Shown here piece by piece: positions 8,755-16,161 of a DNA stretch of 16,161 bases (its first letter is position 1; each line of letters opens with the position of its first letter). Under the pieces are notes generated by a model. That model saw nothing but the letters and a program-made list of their open reading frames with translations. It was not told the origin of the DNA and searched no databases. Both the position numbers and the translations under genes were made by a program. This DNA is from CAWGJF01 sp963822905 (GTDB taxonomy: Bacteria > Bacteroidota > Ignavibacteria > Ignavibacteriales > Ignavibacteriaceae): the NCBI GenBank assembly GCA_963822905.1, contig CAWGJF010000004.1, forward strand, positions 1-16,161, read 5' to 3'.

Positions 8755-9938
8755 ATGAAATCAATTTTTGCTCATTTCTTATTTCTATTAATATTTCTTC
8801 TGATAGATTCTTTTTCATTTTCAATTGCTCAAATTATAGATTATGAAATGCTGGTCAGCAGCCGCAATACCAATTCAGTCAAACGTTTTGATGGACAACA
8901 GGGGACATATATTGATGATTTTGTTTCGGTCAATTCAGGAGGATTAAGTCTTCCACAGGATATCCGAACCGGACCCATGGGCAGCTCCGTTTTGGGAAGA
9001 GGCAACACAAGTGTTTTAATGTTTAATAAAGTGACCGGAGATTTTATAAAATCGTTTACAAAAGGTTATTCGCTTGATAACCCTACCAAAATCACTTTTG
9101 GTCCTGATGGAAATCTCTACGTTAGCCAATGGGGAACAACAAAAAATAAAATTGTAAGATTCAATCAACAACAGGGCAATTCATAGATGAATTTACCCCG
9201 TCTCTTAATCTTGCGCTTGGACATACGTGGGATACTAATGGAAATCTTTATGTAGCCTGTTACGGATCCAAAGATGTTAGAGAATTTGATACCAGCGGAA
9301 CTTTTGTTAAGATTTTTACTGAAGCCGGTCATCTGCAGGGACCAACATATTTGTGGTTCGATGGAAACGGGAATTTGTTTGTTGAAGATTGGATACTTGG
9401 CTCCGTTCAGCAGTTCAATGCTGCTACAGGGACTTTCATTAAAACTCTTGTCTCAGGACTTACAAATGCAGAAGGCTATGCATTCGGACCCGACGGGAAT
9501 CTATATCTCTGCGACTGGACACAAAACCAGGTAAGAAGATATACTCCCGACGGAGATTTTATAGATGTATTTACAGACCAGGGAAATATGGTTGCGCCGA
9601 ATAGTATTTTATTCAGACCGATTCAAACTACATCTGTAAATGATAAGACTGGAAGCATTCCCGATAAATTTTTTCTTGAGCAGAATTATCCTAATCCATT
9701 TAATCCTTCCACAACAATTCAGTTCGGACTGAATAAGCTAAAAAATGTTAAAATTTTTGTGTATGATCAGTTAGGGCAGTATGTTGAAACACTTTTCAGT
9801 GGAATTAAACCCGCTGGTTCTTATGCAATAAATTGGAATCCACAAAAAGAAGGGGAGACAATAACATCAGGAATTTATTTTTTAAGAATGTCAGCCGGTA
9901 ATTATTCTCAAACAATTAAGATGATCTATTTAAAATGA
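8755..9938 (+). CDS. Secreted NHL/SMP-30-like beta-propeller with C-terminal sorting domain, frameshifted
   Basis: Reconstructs to about 395 aa. A signal peptide (1-26, ending FSFSIAQ) precedes an NHL-like propeller. Its blade motif is GPDGNLYVSQWG, DTNGNLYVACYGS, DGNGNLFVEDWI and GPDGNLYLCDWTQNQVRRY, with intervening RFN, EFD and QFN strands followed by G-x-F. The sorting domain is at about 9640-9938 (QNYPNPFNPSTTIQF, VYDQLGQYVETLFSG, ending SQTIKMIYLK). The frame breaks once clearly, near 9178 (a base missing before FIDEFTPSLNLALG). A compensating pair is probable at about 8974-8995, where GPMGSSVLGRG stands in for an expected GPDG-x-L blade. It starts 16 bp after the previous gene, and its stop overlaps the next start (ATGA at 9935). 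It is likely surface-exposed and binding in role; no enzyme site can be assigned. Confidence 0.87.
9900..9936 (+). repeat. 37-bp near-identical repeat, copy 2 (end of D-type sorting domain)
   Basis: This is the partner of 6871-6907, with one synonymous mismatch. It encodes the same C-terminal NYSQTIKMIYLK and sits immediately before the ATGA overlap with the outer-membrane protein gene. Confidence 0.85.
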
Positions 9939-10579
9939 AATTATTTTTATACAAATCGACTATTATCTCCATCGTTATAATGAATTTAGTTTTAATGGCG
10001 TCTGAAAATATATCCGCACAGGAAAAAGTTTTCAGCGGATTTTATGGTGGGGTTGAAGTTGGAAGACAGAATATTATCGGAGGCTCTCTTGTGAATAATA
10101 TAGATGTGCTCTCACAAGACACTCGCACAGTATTTAGTTTGCAAATTGGATTACGTTTTCAATTCGATATTGGAGTTGTTGTTGGCGCTGAAGGCAGTTT
10201 AGGATTTATGGATAGTAAGCTAAATCTTTCAGATCCAATTAAGCAACTCTACATAACATATGAAAACAATATGCAATCTGTTTACGGAGCAATAGTCGGA
10301 TTTGCAATTGGAGCTGATAAAGAATGGTTGGTCTTCGGTTATATTTCTGAAGCCACACGTAATTTTGATGTTGCAATAAAACAGGGAACGGAAAGGTTTA
10401 ACCAAAAAGATGAGCAAGGCATATTGCGTTATGGAATTGGACTTGAAAAAAATATTATTAAACATTTGAATTTGCGTATAAGCGCAGGGACAAGTCGTGC
10501 GGATTTTGGAGACCAAGAAACGAACATCACCATAAAAAATAAATTTGAATTTGCAGTTGGGGCAGTATTACAATTGTAG
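9935..10579 (+). CDS. Outer-membrane beta-barrel protein
   Basis: 214 aa and intact. A signal peptide spans about 1-29 (hydrophobic IISIVIMNLVLM, ending ENISAQ). The rest alternates polar and hydrophobic residues in beta-strand fashion: FSGFYGGVEVGRQ, VFSLQIGLRFQFDIGVVVGAEG, GAIVGFAIGA, LRYGIGLEKNI, LNLRISAGTSRADFG, and a closing FEFAVGAVLQL. This is the layout of an eight-strand OmpA/OprF-like porin-family barrel. Unlike its neighbours it lacks the sorting domain, as expected for a protein inserted in the outer membrane. The start codon overlaps the stop of the NHL protein, so it is the last gene of the secreted-protein run and may anchor or accompany those proteins. The partnership is inferred from position only. 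Confidence 0.8.
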   Translation: MKLFLYKSTIISIVIMNLVLMASENISAQEKVFSGFYGGVEVGRQNIIGGSLVNNIDVLSQDTRTVFSLQIGLRFQFDIGVVVGAEGSLGFMDSKLNLSDPIKQLYITYENNMQSVYGAIVGFAIGADKEWLVFGYISEATRNFDVAIKQGTERFNQKDEQGILRYGIGLEKNIIKHLNLRISAGTSRADFGDQETNITIKNKFEFAVGAVLQL

Positions 10580-10645
10580 TAATTTTGAATAGAAAGAATC
10601 AGTAAAAATAATCATCATATATACCATCAACAGAGTAATAAGCAA

Positions 10646-12094
10646 ATGGAACATTTTCTTGTATTTTGCCTGTTTGTTTTTAGTAGTTCAATCCTTTTTA
10701 GTCAGAATGAAAACATCTAAAAAGTTGGAGAAGGCTTTATCAAAGCCATCAACAGTAGCGATACTAAGTTCAAGAGAAAGTTGTACATGAAATCTTTTCT
10801 CAATCAGCAATTGAAGAAGTCGGTATAGAAAGATTGCTCAATTTTGTTTAGCAAATGCATTCAGACTATTCACCTTTAACATATCATCACTCCGAAACTT
10901 TATCATTTGATAAGCCGGAGGGAAAAAGCTTTATAATGCACATCTATGCTAAAAAAACCAGCGCGATAATGTGAATGATTTCCAGATGAGACTCGATCCC
11001 GAACCACCACATAAATTGAACAAGATTGGTTTTATTGCAGAAGTTTCAGAGCCGGTAACGCTTCCAAACGGGAGTATAGAACAAAAGTATACTCTCGATT
11101 GGCTGTCGACTTATCTGGAAAATCTGAAGTCAAAATATGATCTGTACGGCAGCATCTTAATTGCTAAGGGAGATAAAATTATTTTTGAAAAGTATTACGG
11201 TTATGAAGATTTGAATAAGAAGATCCCCATAACGGATAAAACTCTTTTTAATATGGCATCCGGCGGGAAAATGTTTACAGCTTTGTGTATTGCAAAGTTG
11301 GTTTGAAGAAAACAAATTGAAGTATGATGATAAAATCACCAAATATTTAAACGGGTTTGGTGATCAAACAAAGAAAGCAGATATGATTACAATTCATAAT
11401 TTGCTTTCTCACACCTCAGGTATTACTGAATACTGGACGAACGAAACCGACAAAGCTGTTCATTCGGCAACAAGTATTAACGATCATCTGACATTAGTCT
11501 ACAAAGCCGGATTCGATTTCGATGCAGGCACAAAATTTCAATACTGCAACTCAAATTTTATTTTACTTGGCGCCATTATTGAAAAAGTAACAGGGAAGTC
11601 TTATTACGATTTTGTGCGGGAAAATATTTTTAATCCTGCAGGAATGACTTCATCCGGCTATTTTAATTACGGATCTAAAAATGTAGCAACAGCTTTTGCG
11701 AGAGGGAGAAAAAAATGCATCGGGTGGAGGCTGTTCACGGAATCAAAGGCTCCTCTGCCGGAGGGGCACATTCAAATGTTTCAGATATATTAAAGTTTTC
11801 AAACACATTAAAAAACAATAAAATTGTTTCGGCAAAAACTTTTCAGAATATGATATCTGTGAAAAACAGTGGGATAAAAGAACCGATGGATTCTGATTAC
11901 GGTTATGGATTTGAAATTGAGAAGTCAGCGCAGGAAATAAGTTACGGGCACGGAGGAATTACCCGCGGGATTAATTTTAGTTTAGATATTTTCCTGGTCT
12001 GGATGTTACCTTAATCTTATTCTGCAACCAGGATAACGGAGCTTATGACGATTTGAAGAAAAATACTATTAAGCTGATAACGGGGGAAAGATAA
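10646..12094 (+). CDS. Serine hydrolase (class C beta-lactamase family) with N-terminal accessory domain, frameshifted
   Basis: Reconstructs to about 480 aa. A signal peptide starts at ATG 10646 (MEHFLVFCLFVFSSSILFSQ). An uncharacterised N-terminal domain of about 120 residues (VGEGFIKAINSSDTKFKRKL onward) precedes the hydrolase fold. Catalytic motifs are visible: SxxK as SGGK at 11259-11270 within NMASGGKMFTALCIAKLV, YxN as Y-C-N at 11542-11550 within YCNSNFILLGAIIEKVTGKS, and the third motif as HGG at 11949-11957 (SYGHGGITRG). GSSAGGAHSNVSDILKF also fits the family. Frame breaks are at about 10793, A7 10951-10957, T3 11302-11304, A7 11709-11715 and T4 11989-11992, with in-frame stops at 10718 (TAA) and 10849 (TAG). 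Members are periplasmic esterases, D-aminopeptidases or carboxypeptidases; the substrate is unknown. It abuts the TonB receptor gene directly. Confidence 0.85.
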
Positions 12095-12096
12095 AA

Positions 12097-14497
12097 CTGA
12101 AAATAATATACCGTTTAACTGCTTTTCTGATGATTAGTAGTACAATTCTTTCACAAACGTTTATAGTAACTGGAAGCGTTACTGATAGTTTGACTGGCGA
12201 ACCGATTCAATCTGCAAATGTAATAGTACAATCATTTGATCACGGGACCAGTACAGATATTAAAGGGAAGTTGCTTTCAACTAATCTAAAGGGAATTATA
12301 TAATTCAAATTAGTTTTATCGGTTATGTCACTAAAACTGCTGAAATAAAATTAATCTCAGACACAACCCTATCGGCTGTAGTAAACAAAAATATTCTTCT
12401 TCAGGATGTTGTCGTTTATGCAAAAATTCGTAACTCCGGTGAAGATAAAGAAAATGTAAGTGCCGTTACTCTACAAGGTAATATGATCGAGCGGGTAACA
12501 AGTGCAATACCCGATGTATTAAGATCGGTTCAAACTTTACCGGGGGTATCAACAGATAATTCTTTTAGTGCGAAGTTTAACGTAAGAGGGGGTAACTACG
12601 ATGAGAACCTCGTACTTGTAAATGATACTCAGGTTTATGAACCTTTCCATATTAAAGAAGCCGATAACGTAAGTGTTGGAATATTCAACAGTAATCTTGT
12701 TGAAAGTGTCTTTTTATTCCCGGGGGATTCAGTGCAAAGTTTGGTGATAAATTAAGCTCGGTGCTTAATATTGAATACCGGGAAGGAAATAGGGAAAGAT
12801 TCTCAGGCGGTGCAACATTAAGTTTAACTGATCTGAATGGTTTCATTGAAGGTCCATTATCTTCCCAAACTTCTTTTATACTTGGATTAAGAAAGGGTTA
12901 CTTCAGCTATGCATTATCATTACTCAATGCCAATACCGCTGCCAGACATGATTTTTATGATGTACAGGGAGTAGTCACTCATCATTTTAATCCGTTTCAT
13001 AAAATAGAATTTCAAATTTATCCATGCTGGTGATAAATTTACGGAAGATCCCGGCCCGGAAAATTCAGGTCCTTACAGCTATATCAGAACTTTAAATGGA
13101 ATAAATTCCTTGTTCACCGAAACACTTTTTAATAATGAAAGGATCATGAAAGATATTTCAGCACTTTGCTGGATTTAAAAGATAAAATTATAATTGGTGG
13201 CAAAACATTACTCGAAGGCACCATTAGCTTGTATAACCAGATTGATGACTTATATGATCATCAGGTTCAAGTTTTAACAGGGATATTCAATCCGATCACT
13301 ATTACTTTTATCTATCGATCGAAGATGACCTATATCAACGATACGTTGAAATTAATTCCTGAAAAGGGAATCTTAATTCTGAAACACAGGTTAGTCCGTT
13401 CTATGATCTTCAAACAGGATTCCATTATGAAAATCTGAAATACAATTCCGTCTTATTGACAAACAATACATCTTGGAACAACATAATTTCTTCTACTATC
13501 CGAATGTTACAACTGCAAATACTATTATCGATCGTGCCGATCCTTCTTTGGGAAATTTCGAAGCTCATTCTTTCAAACTTTCAGGTTACAATGAAAACTT
13601 ATTTCAGATCGGCAGTAAAGTAATTCTAAATGCCGGAGTCCGACTTGATTATTTTGATTTCAATAAAGATCTGACTTTTAGCCCTCGCTTAAGTGCATCA
13701 TATAAGCAAGTGATAACACCGTAGTAAAAGCCTCCTGGGGAATATATTATCAGTCTCCTTTATATACCCAGCTTAATTATAGTTTTGCAAGTGATACTAA
13801 CACTCAATCGCAGGAGGCGGTCCATTATATTCTTGGCATAGAAAGCACTTTTAATCTTAAGACACTAACTCGTTAAAATTAAAAGTGAGGGATACTATAA
13901 AGATTACAGTAGCTTAATTTCGTCATCCAGAAACTCCGATGGGGTAGTTTCTTATTCTAAAATGAATGATTCAAAGGGATATGCTGCGGGTTTAGACATT
14001 TATACATTGTTAAAGTTTGATGATTTTTACGGGTGGATCAATTACGGGTTGCTTTTTACAAAAGAAAAGCTGAACACTGCCGGATCAAAATATTATCCAA
14101 GGAATACAGATCAACGTCATACATTGTCAATAGTTGCGGACTATGTTCCATGGAATGGTTGGGATTTTGTTTTGCGTTTTACTATCGGGACAGGATATCC
14201 TTACACTCCCTACTTTGTCCAGCAGTTTCCGGATCCTAATGACGGTTGGAATTATATTAAAGGCGAACCTAATTCTGCCTACTTGCCTGCATATAAAAGA
14301 GTAGATTTTAGAGTTGAGAGAAGAATTAATTTATTTGAATTAGAATCCGTAATTTTCTTAGATGTACATAATTTGTTTAACTTTAAAATGTACAGGGTTA
14401 CAGATATACAAGAGATGACGATGGAGATCCTAAAACCGAAGAAAATGAATTATTCTCTATACTGCCGGTCTTAGGTATCTCTGTTAGTTTTAATTAG
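12097..14497 (+). CDS. TonB-dependent outer-membrane receptor with CarboxypepD_reg-like domain, multiply frameshifted
   Basis: Reconstructs to about 800 aa, normal for the family. It has a signal peptide (KLKIIYRLTAFLMISSTILSQ) and a regulatory-like beta-sandwich (FIVTGSVTDSLTGEPIQSAN ... SKGNYIIQISFIGYVTK). The plug domain at about 12480-12770 reads PDVLRSVQTLPGVSTDN, FNVRGGNYDENLVLVNDTQV and, after repair, PGGFSAKFGDKLSSVLNI. A long barrel follows (YREGNRERFSGGATLSLTDL ... GSKVILNAGVRLDYFDF ... RVDFRVERRINL) and ends in ISVSFN, with a near-terminal aromatic residue. The start is unclear. CTG at 12097 is used here; ATA at 12091 sits where an ATG overlapping the previous stop would be expected, and ATG 12130 would remove most of the signal. 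Frames change near 12285, at G5 12722-12726 (one G short), CC 13022-13023 (one C extra), and near 13150, 13280-13480, 13720, 13870 and 14420. It imports a ligand across the outer membrane using TonB energy; the ligand is unknown. Confidence 0.85.
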
Positions 14498-14501
14498 CTA
14501 T

Positions 14502-15622
14502 ATGATTATGATTCTGAATAAAGAATTCTTGAAAATTATAAAAAATATTTTACTGCTTTGTATAACTGTATCCTTGTTTCCTGCTATACAAACGATGCCG
14601 ACCGGGTTTTAGTGCCGGAAACAAATCCGGAATGGCAAACCTCTTCCCCGGAAAAACAACATTTAAACAATGCTATATCTTCAGAACTTAACAATTAAAA
14701 TCAACAATAACGTGTTCGGAAATATTAAAAGTTTATTGATAGCCAGAAATAATTATTTGTATTTGAAAAATATTTTAACGGTGCAGACAGAGACCAGATG
14801 CATATACTTTATTCAGTAACAAAAGTATAACATCTATTGTAACAGGTATTGCAATTAATAGTGAAAAAACTTTGATGTTAATGATAGAATAGAAAGTTAT
14901 TTCCCTGCTTATGAATCTGAATTCGATTCGCTAAAAAGCCTGATAACGATAAAAGATGTTTTAACGATGACAGCAGGTTTCCAATGGAATGAGTTGTCAA
15001 CTTCCTATTCTGATCCTCAAAACGATTTCAATAAACTATACTCAAGCAATGATAGGATTGGTTTCGTTCTTCATAAGGAAATTAAATATACACCTGGAAC
15101 AACCTTTACTTATAATACCGGCTTGCCTTTATTGCAATCATATATTTTGAAACAAAGCTGTAACAATTCTGTGGCTGATTATACTCGGCTCAATATATTT
15201 AATCCTCTTGGAATAGTATCGTGGAGTTGGGATACAAGTCCGGACAGTATAACTAATACAGGCGACGGTTTAGCCTTACGCTCAAACGATTAGCATTGAT
15301 AGGACAGTTATGTTAAATATGGGAATCTGGAATGGTCACCAGATTATTCATCAGGATTGGATAACTGAATCAACTGGAAAAACAGTAACTGTAAATTCTT
15401 TGTATGACTATGGATATTTTTGGTGGCGATTTTCAGGATCAGAATCCCGTGGCTCAAGTCTGCCGGTGAATAATTTATATTTCGGATGGGGATATGCTGA
15501 TCAGTTTTTATTTGTTATTCCGGTTTATGACATGGTGATCGTTATTACCGCAGATAATCGGTGAAAATGATTTCCCGGTTTTCAATATTTTAAAAGATTA
15601 TATATTAAAAGCGGTTGAGTAA
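14502..15622 (+). CDS. Second serine hydrolase (class C beta-lactamase family), probable lipoprotein, frameshifted
   Basis: Reconstructs to about 373 aa. It starts at ATG 14502 (or ATG 14508), four bases after the receptor stop. The N-terminus is basic then hydrophobic (KNILLLCITVSLF). Restoring one T to the T3 run at 14577-14579 gives L-F-S-C, a plausible lipobox followed by YTNDADR. The nucleophile motif is S-V-T-K at 14813-14824 (LYSVTKSITSIVTGIAIN). FTYNTGLPLLQSYIL supplies the YxN region, as Y-N-T. Further family segments are FDSLKSLITIKDVLTMTAGF, LALIGQLMLNMGIWNGHQII and a closing GWGYADQFLFVIPVYDMVIVITADN, equivalent to the usual GYGGQ strand. Frames change near 14579, 14690, 14760, 14865 and 15285, and about 15560 to the stop. 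It is predicted to be anchored in the periplasm, possibly acting on the cargo of the adjacent receptor. Confidence 0.85.
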
Positions 15623-15866
15623 AAACTGATTAAAAAAATCTCAAAATAGTTTTTGATTTGTTCTTAAGATAAGCTCATTTTTTTAAATCTACTTTGTTCG
15701 CTAAACAAAACAGCTGTTGTAAATAATTGATTTCTGTGAAACTTCTCGTTAACTGGATTTAAGCGAAATAAAAATCAATTTTGTTTATTAAATTTAGAAA
15801 CCAAAAACAAATTCAGTCATCTTACTTTTATATAATTTATTTATTTAAAAATCGGAGAATCCTGCC
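15623..15866. other. Intergenic spacer upstream of the peroxiredoxin gene
   Basis: A 244-bp AT-rich stretch with no coding potential and the only clear spacer in the right half. It should contain the promoter of the peroxiredoxin. A TATAAT hexamer lies at 15831-15836, about 31 bases before the start codon, but no convincing -35 box is found at the usual distance. The matched arms AAAAACT (15621-15627) and AGTTTTT (15648-15654) could form a weak AT-only hairpin after the hydrolase stop; it lacks the GC stem of a standard terminator. Confidence 0.4.
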
Positions 15867-16161
15867 ATGGAAGAAACAATTCAAAATAACGTAATCTCAA
15901 TGCCAAGAATTGGCGATAAAGCACCATCTTTCAAAGCAGTTACAACACAAGGCGAAATAAGTTTTCCTGAAGATTATTCAGGTAAGTGGGTAATACTTTT
16001 TAGTCATCCGGCTGATTTTACACCTGTTTGTACCTCGGAGTTTATGACATTTGCAACGAGGGAAAAACAATTTGAAGAAGCAAACTGTAAGCTTGTTGGA
16101 TTATCGGTCGACGGTCTTTACAGTCACATTGCATGGCTTAGAACAATTAAGGATAAGATTG
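15867..16161 (+). CDS. Peroxiredoxin (AhpC/TSA, Prx6-like), truncated by window end
   Basis: The first 98 codons are present and open to the edge; family members are usually about 210-220 aa. The start is ATG 15867 with GGAG at 15854-15857, nine bases upstream. The thioredoxin-fold active site is HPADFTPVCTSEF at residues 47-59. The peroxidatic cysteine is C55 in the P-x-x-x-T-x-x-C motif (P48, T52, C55). GLSVDGLYSHIAWLRTIKDKI follows, typical of the Prx6/archaeal-type group (LSVDSxxSHxxWxxxI). The enzyme reduces hydrogen peroxide and organic hydroperoxides in the cytoplasm using thiol donors. It lies after a 244-bp spacer, so it is probably transcribed independently of the receptor group. 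The coding frame is clean in the visible part. Confidence 0.93.
   Translation, partial: MEETIQNNVISMPRIGDKAPSFKAVTTQGEISFPEDYSGKWVILFSHPADFTPVCTSEFMTFATREKQFEEANCKLVGLSVDGLYSHIAWLRTIKDKI

Noticed and set aside
10646..12094. Beta-lactam resistance gene
   Set aside because: The third motif is HGG rather than KTG and the context is a TonB receptor locus. The family is dominated by esterases and peptidases, so resistance cannot be claimed.
4269..15622. Stop-codon reassignment (TAG or TAA read as an amino acid)
   Set aside because: Intact or clearly ended genes use TAG (AraC at 2355, receptor at 14495), TAA (308, 729) and TGA (4270) as true stops, and most breaks are frame changes rather than stops.
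4269..15622. Programmed ribosomal frameshifting or homopolymer phase variation
   Set aside because: There are too many sites per gene, in both directions, in short runs (2-7 bases) and with no shared slippery heptamer or downstream structure.
15621..15654. Rho-independent terminator after the second hydrolase
   Set aside because: The AAAAACT/AGTTTTT arms are short and nearly all A-T, with a 20-base loop and no U-tract directly after; support is too weak.

Overview
The window is AT-rich bacterial DNA with every recognisable gene on the + strand. The predicted exported proteins end in a Type IX-style C-terminal sorting domain with the signature YPNPFNP, in signal-peptide-bearing beta-propeller proteins. 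A SusC/FecA-like TonB-dependent receptor and an AraC regulator are also present. Together these point to the Bacteroidota/Chlorobi/Ignavibacteria side of the tree, most like an Ignavibacteria-type organism. That placement is inferred from protein style only; no marker gene is present.

Layout. Positions 6-1232 hold a small cluster: a DUF134 helix-turn-helix protein, a NifX/NifB-like Fe-Mo cofactor-binding protein with a histidine-rich insert, and a PaaI-type hotdog thioesterase broken by one frameshift. Positions 1233-1439 are non-coding and carry a perfect 7-bp dyad (TGTCATA-N7-TATGACA), followed by an AraC-family regulator (1440-2357). Positions 2461-10579 are a tightly packed run of five genes. 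Four are large secreted proteins, in the order FG-GAP/UnbV, Asp-box (BNR) propeller, FG-GAP/UnbV, NHL propeller, all with a C-terminal sorting domain. The fifth is a small outer-membrane beta-barrel. Two junctions are ATGA overlaps. The sorting domains are of two subtypes in an A-B-A-B order, which suggests duplication of an ancestral pair.

Positions 10646-15622 form a second compact group: a class-C beta-lactamase-fold serine hydrolase, a TonB-dependent receptor, and a second serine hydrolase that is probably a lipoprotein. Inter-gene gaps are near zero, so this could be an uptake locus with two hydrolases flanking a transporter. After a 244-bp spacer a Prx6-type peroxiredoxin runs off the right edge.

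The most striking property is frame disruption. From about 4.5 kb to 15.6 kb almost every long gene is cut by single-base indels, many in short homopolymers, plus a few in-frame stops. The protein motifs continue cleanly in the next frame. This looks much more like uncorrected sequencing error than ancient decay, but the sequence alone cannot settle it. Broken genes are given here as single reconstructed loci. No RNA gene, insertion sequence, CRISPR array or attachment site was seen.
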